Assembly: GCA_964358485.1 (NCBI GenBank) | Contig: CAYHPY010000034.1 | Coordinates: forward strand, 1 to 34,186 | Source of the DNA: CAYHPY01 sp964358485 | Lineage (GTDB): Bacteria > Elusimicrobiota > Elusimicrobia > UBA1565 > UBA9628 | Reading direction: 5' to 3' | DNA length: 34,186 nucleotides | In this document: positions 1 through 11,900 of the stretch, piece after piece | Layout of the letters: each line of letters starts with the position of its first letter | How positions within the stretch are numbered: the first letter of the stretch is position 1 | Notes under the pieces: model-generated | The model's input: the letters and a program-made list of their open reading frames with translations, nothing else | Databases searched by the model: none | What the model was told of the DNA's origin: nothing | Translations under genes and position numbers: made by a program

Positions 1-914
1 CCGCCCTCTGGATCGGCTTCGCCCTGATCATCGGCCTGATGCTGATCGTGGACCTCGGCTTGGCCCAACGCAAAGCCCATGTCGTTTCCTTCAAAGAAGC
101 GGCGGCCTGGTCCCTGGGCTGGTTCGCCGTGGCGATGTTGTTCAACGCGGCGATCTACCAAATGCGCGGAGCGGTGGCGGCCAAGCAATTCTTCGCGGGC
201 TATCTCCTGGAACTCTCGCTGAGCGTGGACAACCTCTTCGTCTTCATCATGGTCTTCGGCTATTTCGGGGTCGGCCCCCTGCTTCAGCCCCGGGTTCTGC
301 ACTGGGGCATTCTGGGCGCCCAGATCATGAGGATGCTTTTCATTTGGGCGGGCGTGGCCCTGATCCAGACCTTCAGCTGGATGATCTACGTCTTCGGGGC
401 CATGCTCATCTACACCGGGGCGAAAATGGCCCTTCACAAGGAAGACGAGGAAGTCGATCCCAGGCGCAATCCGCTCCTGCGCCTCTTCAAGAAATTCATG
501 CCGTTCTCCCAGGAATTCGCCGGGGACAAGTTCTTCGTCAAGGCGGGCCGGGGGATCATGGCCACGCCGCTGTTTGCCACGTTGCTGGTGATCGAGGCCT
601 CCGACGTGATCTTCGCGCTTGATTCCATCCCGGCCATCATCGCCATCACGCCCGACCCGATGATCGTCTACACCTCCAACATCTTCGCCATCTGCGGCCT
701 GCGCTCGTTGTACTTCCTGCTGGCGGGGCTTATGGGCATGTTCCGCTACCTCAAGATCGGGGTCTCCCTGATCCTTTGCTTCGTGGGGGTCAAGATGCTG
801 ATCTCTTCGATCTACCACATCCCCATCGACTTCTCCCTGGGGATGATCGCCGGCATCCTGGCGGTCTGCGTGGCGGCCTCGTGGGCCGTGGGCCCGGAAG
901 TCGAAACCGCTTAG
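1..914 (+). CDS. TerC/Alx-family integral membrane protein (5' end outside window)
   Basis: A hydrophobic protein of the TerC/Alx family, whose members are inner-membrane proteins linked to metal (Mn2+) export or metal and tellurite tolerance. The reading frame is open to the left edge: the codons from base 3 to the first ATG (39) read ALWIGFALIIGL, which fits the first membrane segment of the family, so the true start lies before the window. Visible family signatures are the acidic membrane motif LSLSVDNLFVF and, after a charged cytosolic loop (around residues 133-165 of the ATG-started form), the second motif VIEASDVIFALDSIPAI. Both carry the conserved Asp residues thought to bind the metal. 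Six to seven further hydrophobic segments follow. The stop codon overlaps the stop codon of the convergent FKBP gene by two bases. No regulatory region is visible. Family assignment is firm; the transported ion is not. Confidence 0.93.
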   Translation, partial: ALWIGFALIIGLMLIVDLGLAQRKAHVVSFKEAAAWSLGWFAVAMLFNAAIYQMRGAVAAKQFFAGYLLELSLSVDNLFVFIMVFGYFGVGPLLQPRVLHWGILGAQIMRMLFIWAGVALIQTFSWMIYVFGAMLIYTGAKMALHKEDEEVDPRRNPLLRLFKKFMPFSQEFAGDKFFVKAGRGIMATPLFATLLVIEASDVIFALDSIPAIIAITPDPMIVYTSNIFAICGLRSLYFLLAGLMGMFRYLKIGVSLILCFVGVKMLISSIYHIPIDFSLGMIAGILAVCVAASWAVGPEVETA

Positions 915-1384
915 CGGACTTCCAGAACCCGGACTTCCAAAAACACGGTCTTTCCCGCGCGCGGGTGATTAAAGTCCAGCGTCACCTCCTTGGGCCCGAC
1001 CGAAACGACCCGGGCCTGCGCCGGCCGGCCGCCGCTTATTCCCTGAACGATTTGGCCTGTTTTTAGGCCCTCGTTCAGGGCCCCGAATCGTTCCTTTGGA
1101 ATTCGTTCTATCAAACCCGGATCGAACTTCCCAAAGGCTTTCTCCGGCGGAAGTTCGATCCGGCGCACTTCCCCCTTTTTCATTCCTTCGAGAATTTCCT
1201 CCAACCCCCTCATGACCCGATCCTTTCCCAAAACAATTTCCATCGGCCGGTCCGGCTCCGTCTTCTCGATCGTTTTTCCGTCGACTTTCATTTCGTAATG
1301 GAATTTAACTTCCGTTCCCGGACCGGCCGTTTTTCCACACCCGGCGATCAGAAGGAGGGCGAGTATCGGGAGGATGTTCCTCAC
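911..1384 (-). CDS. SlyD-like FKBP-type peptidyl-prolyl isomerase, predicted lipoprotein
   Basis: A 157-residue protein that begins with a type II signal peptide (hydrophobic stretch, then LLLIAGC with the lipidated Cys at 16), followed by a SlyD-type FKBP domain. Recognisable parts are VKFHYEMKVDGK, the FKBP core G.EEILEGMKKGEVRRIELPP, an insert-in-flap segment, and the terminal strand with LDFNHPRAGKTVFLEV, which is diagnostic of the SlyD branch. The expected role is proline isomerisation and chaperoning of envelope proteins. SlyD itself is normally cytosolic with a His-rich tail; here the tail is absent and a lipobox is present. The start is GTG at 1384, three bases after the stop of the upstream amidase gene, so the two lipoproteins are very probably co-transcribed. 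Confidence 0.9.
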   Translation of the reverse strand: MRNILPILALLLIAGCGKTAGPGTEVKFHYEMKVDGKTIEKTEPDRPMEIVLGKDRVMRGLEEILEGMKKGEVRRIELPPEKAFGKFDPGLIERIPKERFGALNEGLKTGQIVQGISGGRPAQARVVSVGPKEVTLDFNHPRAGKTVFLEVRVLEVR

Positions 1385-1387
1385 CGC

Positions 1388-2512
1388 TTAACCCTGGGGA
1401 TTGGTGATGAGGAGAGGAACGAAATTCTTATTCGAGGCGACGGCCGTCCCTTCGAGGCGCTTGACGGTCTGGTCGGTCTCGAGGTCGATGTCCCGGCGCA
1501 GTTCCCCGAGGATGGCGAAGAGGTTCTTTCCCGGGCAGTCGGTGTGGTTGAAGTGGCGGTGGCCCTCCAGGAAACCCTTCTGCATCGGATCCTTGCGGTA
1601 CTTGATGGCCAAAAAAGACACCAGGCGGCGCAGGCTGACGATCTGGGCCTCGGTGGGCTGAAGCTTGTTGAAATCCCCCATCAGGGCGATGCCGATGTTG
1701 CCGTCGTTGGATTCCCCGGCATGCGCCCCCAGGACCTCGGCGTGGCGGCCCTCCACGATCCGGCCCGAACCGTCGATCAGAAAATGGTACCCGATGTCCT
1801 CGAAGGCCTCCTTGCCTTCCCGCGCCCGGCCGACCATGTGGTAGCGTTGGATTCCCCGGACGGCCGCGGCGGTCTCGGCCTCGGACATCGTCATAACGCC
1901 CTGGGTATGATGCACCGTCACGTGATAGGGGGAGTGGCGGACGTCATGGCCCCGCCGCTTGCCCGCGTTCCAGCCCAGGCGGCTGAGCAAGGGCACGGAG
2001 TAACTGTAAACCTTTTTCTGGAAGGCGTCGAAGAGGGACAAGGTCGGCCCGCCCCCGCGGGGCCCGTCGCCGGGCTTGGAAGACGGGAGATTGGCGACGG
2101 GCACCGCGGCGGCCGAAGGGGCCGGAGGATCGTTGACCGCTAAAGTGTTGCGGCGGGGCGCCGAGAGCTTGACCCCGGGGCCGGGGCCCGCGCGCCCGCC
2201 GCCGAAGGCCGCCACTGAGGGAGGGCCGTCCAAGCCCCCGAGAGCCCGGGTGTCGCCGTCAAAGCTTTTTCGCCAATATTGGGCCGCTTCTTCCCCTCCC
2301 AGGACCGGGGCGCCGGCCACCGCGTCGCGCAGGTCCTGGGAACCCGCCTCAAAACCCGCGGTTTCGGCGGCCAGCTCAGAGGAGGGCTGTTCCTGAACCC
2401 GGGGAGCGGGATCGTCGTAGGAGGCGTCCACGGCCTCATCGCCCGGTTCGTTGCACCCGGCGAAAATAGGGAGGGCCGCCGCCAGCAGAAGCAGGGCGCC
2501 TTTGGGCCTCAT
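1388..2512 (-). CDS. Lipoprotein with C-terminal PGRP/N-acetylmuramoyl-L-alanine amidase (amidase_2) domain
   Basis: A 374-residue protein with a lipoprotein signal (LPIFAGC, Cys 20), a proline- and alanine-rich low-complexity linker to about residue 170, then an amidase_2/PGRP domain of about 150 residues. Zinc-site features visible are VTVHHTQ (His 201-202), the motif IGYHFLIDGSGRIVEGR, NIGIALMGDF, and GHRHFNHTDCPG with the second His and the Cys ligand. Enzymes of this family cut the amide bond between N-acetylmuramic acid and L-Ala in peptidoglycan. The ligand set looks complete, so catalysis is plausible. It is the first gene of a two-gene unit with the FKBP lipoprotein. Its start faces the divergent ppdK gene about 108 bases away. 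Amidase versus non-catalytic peptidoglycan recognition cannot be separated by eye. Confidence 0.9.
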   Translation of the reverse strand: MRPKGALLLLAAALPIFAGCNEPGDEAVDASYDDPAPRVQEQPSSELAAETAGFEAGSQDLRDAVAGAPVLGGEEAAQYWRKSFDGDTRALGGLDGPPSVAAFGGGRAGPGPGVKLSAPRRNTLAVNDPPAPSAAAVPVANLPSSKPGDGPRGGGPTLSLFDAFQKKVYSYSVPLLSRLGWNAGKRRGHDVRHSPYHVTVHHTQGVMTMSEAETAAAVRGIQRYHMVGRAREGKEAFEDIGYHFLIDGSGRIVEGRHAEVLGAHAGESNDGNIGIALMGDFNKLQPTEAQIVSLRRLVSFLAIKYRKDPMQKGFLEGHRHFNHTDCPGKNLFAILGELRRDIDLETDQTVKRLEGTAVASNKNFVPLLITNPQG

Positions 2513-2529
2513 GGCCTGAGGATAACTCG

Positions 2530-2587
2530 CGGAGGTCCCGGACGCATGGGCCTGATGGACCTCCGGATTCTAGGCCTTTGGACCTAG
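2530..2587. promoter_or_regulatory. Inverted repeats in the divergent intergenic region (possible operator)
   Basis: Between the divergent amidase and ppdK genes are two dyads. The first is a perfect 9-base inverted repeat (CGGAGGTCC at 2530-2538 with GGACCTCCG at 2557-2565). The second is a shorter one (CTAGG at 2570-2574 with CCTAG at 2583-2587). They could be operator sites or transcript hairpins in the ppdK leader. I see no convincing -35/-10 pair for either gene. Confidence 0.35.
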
Positions 2588-2620
2588 TCTTTGTTCCGTA
2601 GAGTTTTGTACTTTGAAATC

Positions 2621-5376
<2,756 letters not shown>

Positions 5377-5380
<4 letters not shown>

Positions 5381-6849
5381 AGGCTTACGCCCTGGCCGTC
5401 GGATTTATCGGGGCGTGCCTTTGCTTCGGATTATTCACATTCTGGCGGATCCATGTCGTCGAGGAGGAAGGATTCCAGAATCTCTCCTCCCAAACCGAGG
5501 ACATCACCCGGAAGTGGGAGGCCGATCGGGTTCCCATCAAGGACAGAATCATCACCTTCGTTTTTCCCGACAAAAGATTCGACGACGATCTATTCACGCC
5601 TCCGGCCCCTCCGTCTTGGGCCAAGAAACCGGTCGCCCAATTGAACCTGGCCCTGCTCCCCAGGAAGAACAAGAAAGCCGATCCCGCAAAACTGGGCCGG
5701 ATTTTCACGGAACCCGCCGTCACCTCGGCGCGACTGGGCGTTCAGACCTCGACCGCGACCACGGTCGTGTGGGAATACGACAGTTTTCTCAACGAAGAGA
5801 ACTCCCACCGCCTTCCCGAAGCGATCGCCGCGGCCTTAAAGATCGTCCAGGCCGCCGGCGGCCAAAGCAATATCGTGGCACAAGGAATCGCGGCGACAGC
5901 CACCATCGCGGCGCTCAAAAGCCTGGAAAGCCTCCAGGTTCCCGGCGCGCGTCCCTTGGTGAACAAGCTGGTCTGCCTGGGAAGAAATCCCTCCCGCGGG
6001 GTCGCCGGCGTGCCCCGAGCTTTCGCGGTTTTCAAACAACCCTCGAATCTCTCCCAAATGATCACCGTCAGCCGAGACTCCGACGAAACCCAACTCATAA
6101 AAAAGGACCTGATGGTGGAACTGTACACCTCAAGCCTGTCCGGCCGCTCGGCGCCCGCCTATTTGATCGCGCCCGCGTCATCCGCCAAACCGGAGGTCGA
6201 CGCGCAGGCTCTGGCCGGAGTCGTCAAGGAGGTCATCGAGCGGCCCGAAGGCGCCGAGGAAGTGGTGTCCGAAAAGGAGCAGGCCGCCAAGGAAAAGACC
6301 CGAGTGTGGAAAAATCACGACGGATTTTATTTCACCAAGGATTCACCGCCATCCAGCTTGCCGACCTATGCGGCCCCGGTCAATTCGCCAACCGCACCCA
6401 CCGCGCCGTTATCAGCAGAGGCGGCACCGCCGCAACAGCCACCCCAAGATTCTTTTTCATTCATCCGCGGGGGGCAGGATTATGCCGACCCCCAAGCCCG
6501 CAACTCCGGCTCAGGCGCGGGGGGATCTTCGCCCGGCAATTCCGGAACCGGCGGATCAGGCGCCACGGGGAATACGGCTTCGTCGCCGCAAACTGGAGCC
6601 ACCCATGTCATGACTTCCGCCGAACTCGCCGGCCAAGTAGACGGGAGCCGGGGGCTCGGCTCCCATGCCGTCCGCCAGAACGCCGGCCCGGCGCCCGTCA
6701 CCTCCCAAAAGACCTCCCCCGCCAAATCACGATCCGAAAACAAGACCGATCCGAATTGCGCGTATTGGATGGGCGTAGATAAAGAGAAATACGGAACGCA
6801 GAGGGAGTGCCACGATCATACGCGGTCCTGCAGCTGTTACGGCTGGTGA
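5377..6849 (+). CDS. Membrane-anchored protein of unknown function with a degenerate alpha/beta-hydrolase-like region
   Basis: A 490-residue protein starting with a GTG that overlaps the ppdK stop (GTGA), so translation is probably coupled. Residues 3-22 form one N-terminal membrane segment; the rest should be outside the cytoplasm. Residues about 45-290 align by eye with the N-terminal half of the convergent gene at 6962-8860. Shared points are KWEADRVPIKDRI versus EWDAKRVPLSERV, IVAQGIAATATIAALKSL versus VVAQGHGTEAALEAM, and NKLVCLG versus EKFIALG. The AQGxxxT turn looks like a nucleophile elbow that lacks a serine. A long Pro/Ala/Gly/Ser-rich linker (about 340-460) follows. The C-terminus is a small Cys-rich tip with four Cys, ending CHDHTRSCSCYGW. 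I do not recognise the family. The pairing with ppdK is conserved only by overlap here and does not tell its role. Confidence 0.75.
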
Positions 6850-6911
6850 GGGCGCTGGAAATGATCGAGTCCCGCCAAGGCCTCGTTACGGGGAAACATC
6901 TTTGCGAATAA

Positions 6912-6954
6912 GGGGACACACGACTTCTCTGCCTGTGGATAACCACGTGTCCCC
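6912..6954. repeat. Palindromic REP-like element / possible bidirectional terminator
   Basis: Between two convergent genes lies GGGGACAC (6912-6919) paired with GTGTCCCC (6947-6954). An inner hairpin GTGG-ATAA-CCAC sits at 6935-6946. There is no T-run, so a classical intrinsic terminator is not supported. The GGGGACA...TGTCCCC arms resemble the ends of REP palindromes associated with RAYT (Y1-type) transposases, but no such gene is in the window. Confidence 0.45.
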
Positions 6955-6961
6955 CAAAGGC

Positions 6962-8860
6962 CTAATGCGAAACGTCCCGAGCGGGACGGAAACCTATGTA
7001 GTCCCTTTGGTCGTCCGGCGCGTACCAACTTCGACCCACTGAGTCCAACTCCCATTTTTTATCCTTGGCATTGTAATGGCTAATCGCTGGGGAAGATTTC
7101 CTGACCCGCTCTGAATTTTCCGGCCCATCCCAAGCGGAACCGTCGGCCGGGGCCCCCTCGTAGTTCAGGTGATGGCTATCCTGGACCCATTCATCGGCCG
7201 CATTGCCAATCAGGTCGCAAATTCCGTGGCTTGAATTCCCGAGGGGCCTTGAACAGACCGGCCATGCCGCCTCTTTCCCGCAGAAATTAGTTCCATTCGC
7301 GAAAGTGATCGCATTCTCGCAGGTCGCCTTCACTCCCTTCCCCAAGGGTCCGTTTTTTGCGGCGAATTCCCACTCCGACTCACTCGGCAGCCTCCCAGCG
7401 ACCCACTTTGAATAGGCCCTCGCCTGGAACCAATTCACGCACACCACAGGCGTATCTTCATCAGCGCAAGGCGGCCAGTTGCAGGTCGGCTCCGTGCAGG
7501 GGCCATTCAGAACGCATTCCTTGTACTGCCCCTTTGTTACCTCGGTCTTGGCCATCTCGAAAGAACGGATATTAACTGACCGCCGATCAATTGCGCTACT
7601 GGCGGGAACCGGCCGTTCAAACATTAACGAATCTCCGGGAATCCTGACCCACTCCAACGGCGGGCTCGTCCGGGGGGGTTTCTCGCAAAACGACCCACCC
7701 TTGATCATCCCCAGCGAATCCAGTTTCCCGGTCGGCGCCGCCTCCGGCGCCTTCTTGGGCAAGGCCTGCGCCTTCATCTGTTCCTCGATGGTCGACGGCG
7801 AGCGCAAAAACCGCACCACCGCCCCCAATATCTGTTCATCGGAGAAATACGCCTTGTTGAGCGCCAGCAAAGACGCGTCGAAGAAATAGTCGTTGCCGGA
7901 GGCCTTCTCCACCGTGCCGTCGTGGTGGACGAATTCCACCTGGGCCGTCTCCGCGCCACCGTTGCTCCGGCCGGTGCGGGTACCCTCCGTGTACACGTTG
8001 ACCCACTCCTTAACGTTGGCCGGTTTCTCCTGGATTGGGCGAGGAGTCGGCCAGTTCTGGGCCAATTTCCGAATGCCGCTTTTACGGTCGAACCACGAGG
8101 CGTAGCTCAAAGCCCCCGGCTTGAACTCCCTCAGTCCCTCGCGCCTCATCCCCAAAGCGATGAACTTCTCGACCTGGACCGGCTTGCGCGACGGCGGCGC
8201 CCCGCCGGGGGACGCCCCCACCGACTTGCCTGGACCCGCGTCCGGGACCGCCACGCCGGAGTCTTCCCCGGCGACCAGCCGCATGGCCTCCAAGGCGGCC
8301 TCGGTTCCGTGGCCTTGAGCGACCACGGTCACCCGGGCGCCGACGGCGCTGGCGGCGGCGATTTGCTTGGAAATGGCCCGGACCGTCCGCTCTCGTTCCG
8401 TGGCCCAGGAAACCGAATCGACTTGCCAATTGGAGGCGGTCTGCCCGGAAATGGGCGCCGCAGGCGCTGGACGGCTTCGCGACATTCTCCGCCGGAGACT
8501 GGCGACCAGGCCTTCGGTCGAGCCGGCTTCCTCCATGTGCAGGACGCTGGCCCGGGAGTCGGAATCCGAGACCACGATGGAAACCACCCGCTCGGACAGC
8601 GGGACGCGCTTGGCGTCCCACTCGCGCGCCAATTTGGCGAGAGCCTCCCCGCCTTGGTTCTCACCGGAAGCCGTTTCTTCCACCGAGAGCTTGACGAAAT
8701 AGAGCCCGACGCCCGCCACGGAGACGGCAACCAAAAAAGTCCCTACTCCCAAAACGGCCAACAAGGTTTTGATGGGTCGAATCCTCCCGCTGCCGTCCCG
8801 ACACGCGAATCGTGCAATTTGTCGTCCGCGAGAGTCAACCGGGGCGCCGCCCGGACGCAT
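6962..8860 (-). CDS. Membrane-anchored protein with degenerate hydrolase-like domain and C-terminal FGE/SUMF1-type domain
   Basis: A 632-residue protein. A short basic N-terminus is followed by one membrane segment (about 30-56). A domain paralogous to the neighbour at 5377-6849 spans about 75-300 (EWDAKRVPLSERV, VVAQGHGTEAALEAM). A linker leads to an FGE-sulfatase/SUMF1-like domain (about 400-628). That domain shows LEWVRIPGDSLMFE, FEMAKTEVTKGQYKECV, PVVCVNWFQARAYSKWV, GRLPSESEWEFAAKNG, GICDLIGNAADEWVQD and IGFRPARD. Enzymes of this fold make formylglycine in sulfatases or form C-S bonds; many relatives are binding proteins. The C-terminal GRSW stretch lacks the active-site Cys pair of true FGE, so a non-catalytic or different role is likely. 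Several Cys in the domain (around 455-475 and 525-550) may form disulfides. The gene is convergent with its paralogue and divergent from the kinase gene 44 bases away. Confidence 0.82.
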   Translation of the reverse strand: MRPGGAPVDSRGRQIARFACRDGSGRIRPIKTLLAVLGVGTFLVAVSVAGVGLYFVKLSVEETASGENQGGEALAKLAREWDAKRVPLSERVVSIVVSDSDSRASVLHMEEAGSTEGLVASLRRRMSRSRPAPAAPISGQTASNWQVDSVSWATERERTVRAISKQIAAASAVGARVTVVAQGHGTEAALEAMRLVAGEDSGVAVPDAGPGKSVGASPGGAPPSRKPVQVEKFIALGMRREGLREFKPGALSYASWFDRKSGIRKLAQNWPTPRPIQEKPANVKEWVNVYTEGTRTGRSNGGAETAQVEFVHHDGTVEKASGNDYFFDASLLALNKAYFSDEQILGAVVRFLRSPSTIEEQMKAQALPKKAPEAAPTGKLDSLGMIKGGSFCEKPPRTSPPLEWVRIPGDSLMFERPVPASSAIDRRSVNIRSFEMAKTEVTKGQYKECVLNGPCTEPTCNWPPCADEDTPVVCVNWFQARAYSKWVAGRLPSESEWEFAAKNGPLGKGVKATCENAITFANGTNFCGKEAAWPVCSRPLGNSSHGICDLIGNAADEWVQDSHHLNYEGAPADGSAWDGPENSERVRKSSPAISHYNAKDKKWELDSVGRSWYAPDDQRDYIGFRPARDVSH

Positions 8861-8904
8861 TTCCAGTGCGGAGTGAAATGGTATTATCGCCGAGAATTCC
8901 CCCT

Positions 8905-11900
8905 ATGCCCAAAACCCTCGCCCGCATTCGGAGCGGCGCGCTCGGCGCCCTGGTCGCGCTCCTGGGGACGCTGCCCGCCGCCGCGGCCAAAATCCCCGCC
9001 CTGGACGAGGTCCTGGACCCCTTCGAGTCCGTCTCCGTGGGCCCACGGGCCCAGGCCCTGATCGAGGGCATCGACGCGATCTCCACCTCCGCCGCCCCGG
9101 GCGCGGTCTGGCCCGCCGTCGGGCGGGGCCTGGACGAGCTCGAGGGCTGGAAAGCCCGCAATGACGAAGCGCGGGACCGCCGGGTCGTCCTGGGCCGGGG
9201 GGTCCTCAAACTAAGCTGGCGGGTCCGGGAACTGGTTTACCGTGACCCGCTCGAACCGGCCTGGATCGAACCATGGGTCCGGGTCGACGGCCTGCGCCAA
9301 AGTCTGCTGGCCGACGACGACTCCGCCCTGGCCGACTACATGACCCAATTCGTCGCCTCTCCCCCGGAACCGGATTGGAAAACCCTCAAAATCACCGCCG
9401 GCTCGGTGCACGACCGGCTGATCAACGGAGACTCCGCGACCTTCTCCGCCGTCGGGCGCCTTCCCGCCCTCCGGGACCATGAACCCGGGCAGATTCGAAA
9501 TGTCCTTGGGGACTTGGCGCGGCAGCTTTGGGCCCTGTGCCAGAAAATCGAGGACCTCCACACCGACCAATGGCGCCAATGGGAGAACACCGTCCCCCCG
9601 CGCCTGAGGGCCGCGGGCCTGTCGTCGACCGAGATCCAAGCCCTGCGGCTCAGCCGCTCGGCCACCTGGAACAACAACCTGCGCCTGGTTTGGGGCTATT
9701 GGTACCGCCGTATTTGGGAAGACGGTTTCCCGGGGATCACCGCGGCCCTCGACATCCACATTTTTTCCATCAAGCGGCAGTGGCCGGACTTTTCACCCCT
9801 CTACCCGCGGACCTATTCCGCCCTGGAGCGGACCCGCGCCCGGCAAGAGGCCGCCGCAAAACCGGCCGATAGTCCGAAACCGCCCGCGCTCGACCTCCCG
9901 GAATTGGGCCGCGCCGAACTCGCCCCCGCGGCCCCCGAGGCGCCCCCTCCGGGAAACCGGGACGCCGAACGCCGTCGCGCGCTGGCGCTGGCGGCGGGCT
10001 TGGCGGCCTTTGGAACGCTCTACGGAATTTTCCTGGCGGCCCGGAGCATTCTGGGGCGCAAGAACCTCGCAGCCCTCTCCGAGGCCAAACGCCTCTCCGA
10101 AGAAAAGAATTACGCCCGGGCCGCAGCCCTGCTTACGGATGAAATCCTGCTGGACCTGGCGACCGATCCGCGGGCCTGCAAACAAGCCGTCACGATCCTG
10201 GAGGACGCCGACGCGCTGGAGGACCTCATCGACCGCCGCTCCGAGGGCAAGCCGGATTCTTTTTTCCGGGCTTTCGGTTCGGGCTTTTTGAACGCGGGCA
10301 TGCCGGAGGAATGCCTGGCTCTGCTCCACCGCAAACCCTCCAAAACCTCGGCGGATTACGCCCTGATGACCAAGGCCGCCTCCCAGCTCAAGGAAAAATC
10401 CCTCGGCGAGATTCCGAGGCGGGGCGCCTGGTTTTTCGCGCTTTTGGGCTCGGCCGGAGTCACGGGGGCGTTTTGGTGGAATTCCCTGGACCAGGGCCTC
10501 ATGGCCGCCATCGTCACCCTGGTTCCGACTTTTTACCTCTACCTCCACCGGGGGCCCTCGCCCGCCGCCGAACAAGTTCTGGATCGGATCGCGGCGGCCC
10601 GCCATTCCCTCTTCAAGAACCGCCTCTCGGGCTCCAATTTAAAAAAATTGCGCCAAATAGCCTACCCGACCCTGAATGAGCCCCTCCCCCAAAAGCACCT
10701 GCCGCTGGAGGCCGCCCTCGGGAAAAAGAAGTCGCCCGACGTCGAGGAGCCCCCGCCTCCGACCGAACGGTTCCCCCTCGACGACGACTCCTCCGGAACC
10801 CGGGAACTAAAAGCCTTTATCCGGGAAAAACCGGCGAACGCTTTCCGCCCTCTCCCGGATGAAAAATGGTGGAAAGACTTTGTGTTCGGCCCCTTCGCCC
10901 GGGAACGCGCCGACAGCTGGACCAAGGATGATTATCGGAACGCCCTTCGGGCCTTCATGAACTATTCGGACTTCGCCCGATGCGAGGTTTTTTTCCGGGA
11001 GCTTTCGGCATTTCTCCCCCCGACCAACGCCCCGGAACTCCACTACCTTTACGCCGTCTATTCTGAGAAGCGGGGACGCCCGGCGCCCGCCGCCGAGATC
11101 TACGGGAAATTGATCGGCCTGGGAGAGCCCTACAAGGATTCCTTCGAGCGTTTGGGAAACCTCCAAGCCGTCCCCCCGGGGGTCCGTTCGAAATTCGCCG
11201 AAGTCATGCGCCGCGCCCCGCCCCGAAACCCGGCCCCGCCGGAAACCCCGGACCGCCCCTTCGCCCGGGAGGTGGACGAACTTCTGGGCCAAGCCCAATA
11301 TGCCGGGGCCGCGGAAATCTTCTTCGGGAAGGCCGGCGGCCCCGAGGCTTGGAGCCGGGGAGATTTCGGGCGGTTTTTGAGGCTCTACCTTCAGGGCGAC
11401 CCTTTGGAGGAAATGCCGGCCGATTTCAGGAATTGCCTGTTCGCCTCCCTGCCTCCGGGCCGCGAACCGGAGCTTTATTACGCCCTGGCGGCCCGCTGGG
11501 AAAAGGAGGGCCGGCTCGACCGGGCCCGGGAAGTTCTAACGAGGCTTCAAGCCGAAAAAGCCGGCCATCGGGACGCCGGAGAAAAATTGAGCCGCCTCGA
11601 GGCCTTGTCCGCCGAGGACCAGGGCCGCCTGACCCGATTCAGCGCGGTCTCGGCCCGGCTCGGCTCCGGAAAGCCCCTGGAGGGTGGGAAAACCGAGTTC
11701 CCGGAAGAGGTGATCGGGAGGCTGGGGCATTACGAACTCCTTAAGCCCCTTGGACGGGGAGGGATGGGCTTCGTCTACAAGGCCCGCGACCCCCGCCTGC
11801 GGCGGCTGGTCGCGGTCAAGAAGATGCTCGACCAGGAGCGGGTCACGCCCGACGAAAAGGAGCAATTCCGGGAGGAGGCCCTGCTGGTGGCGGACATGCG

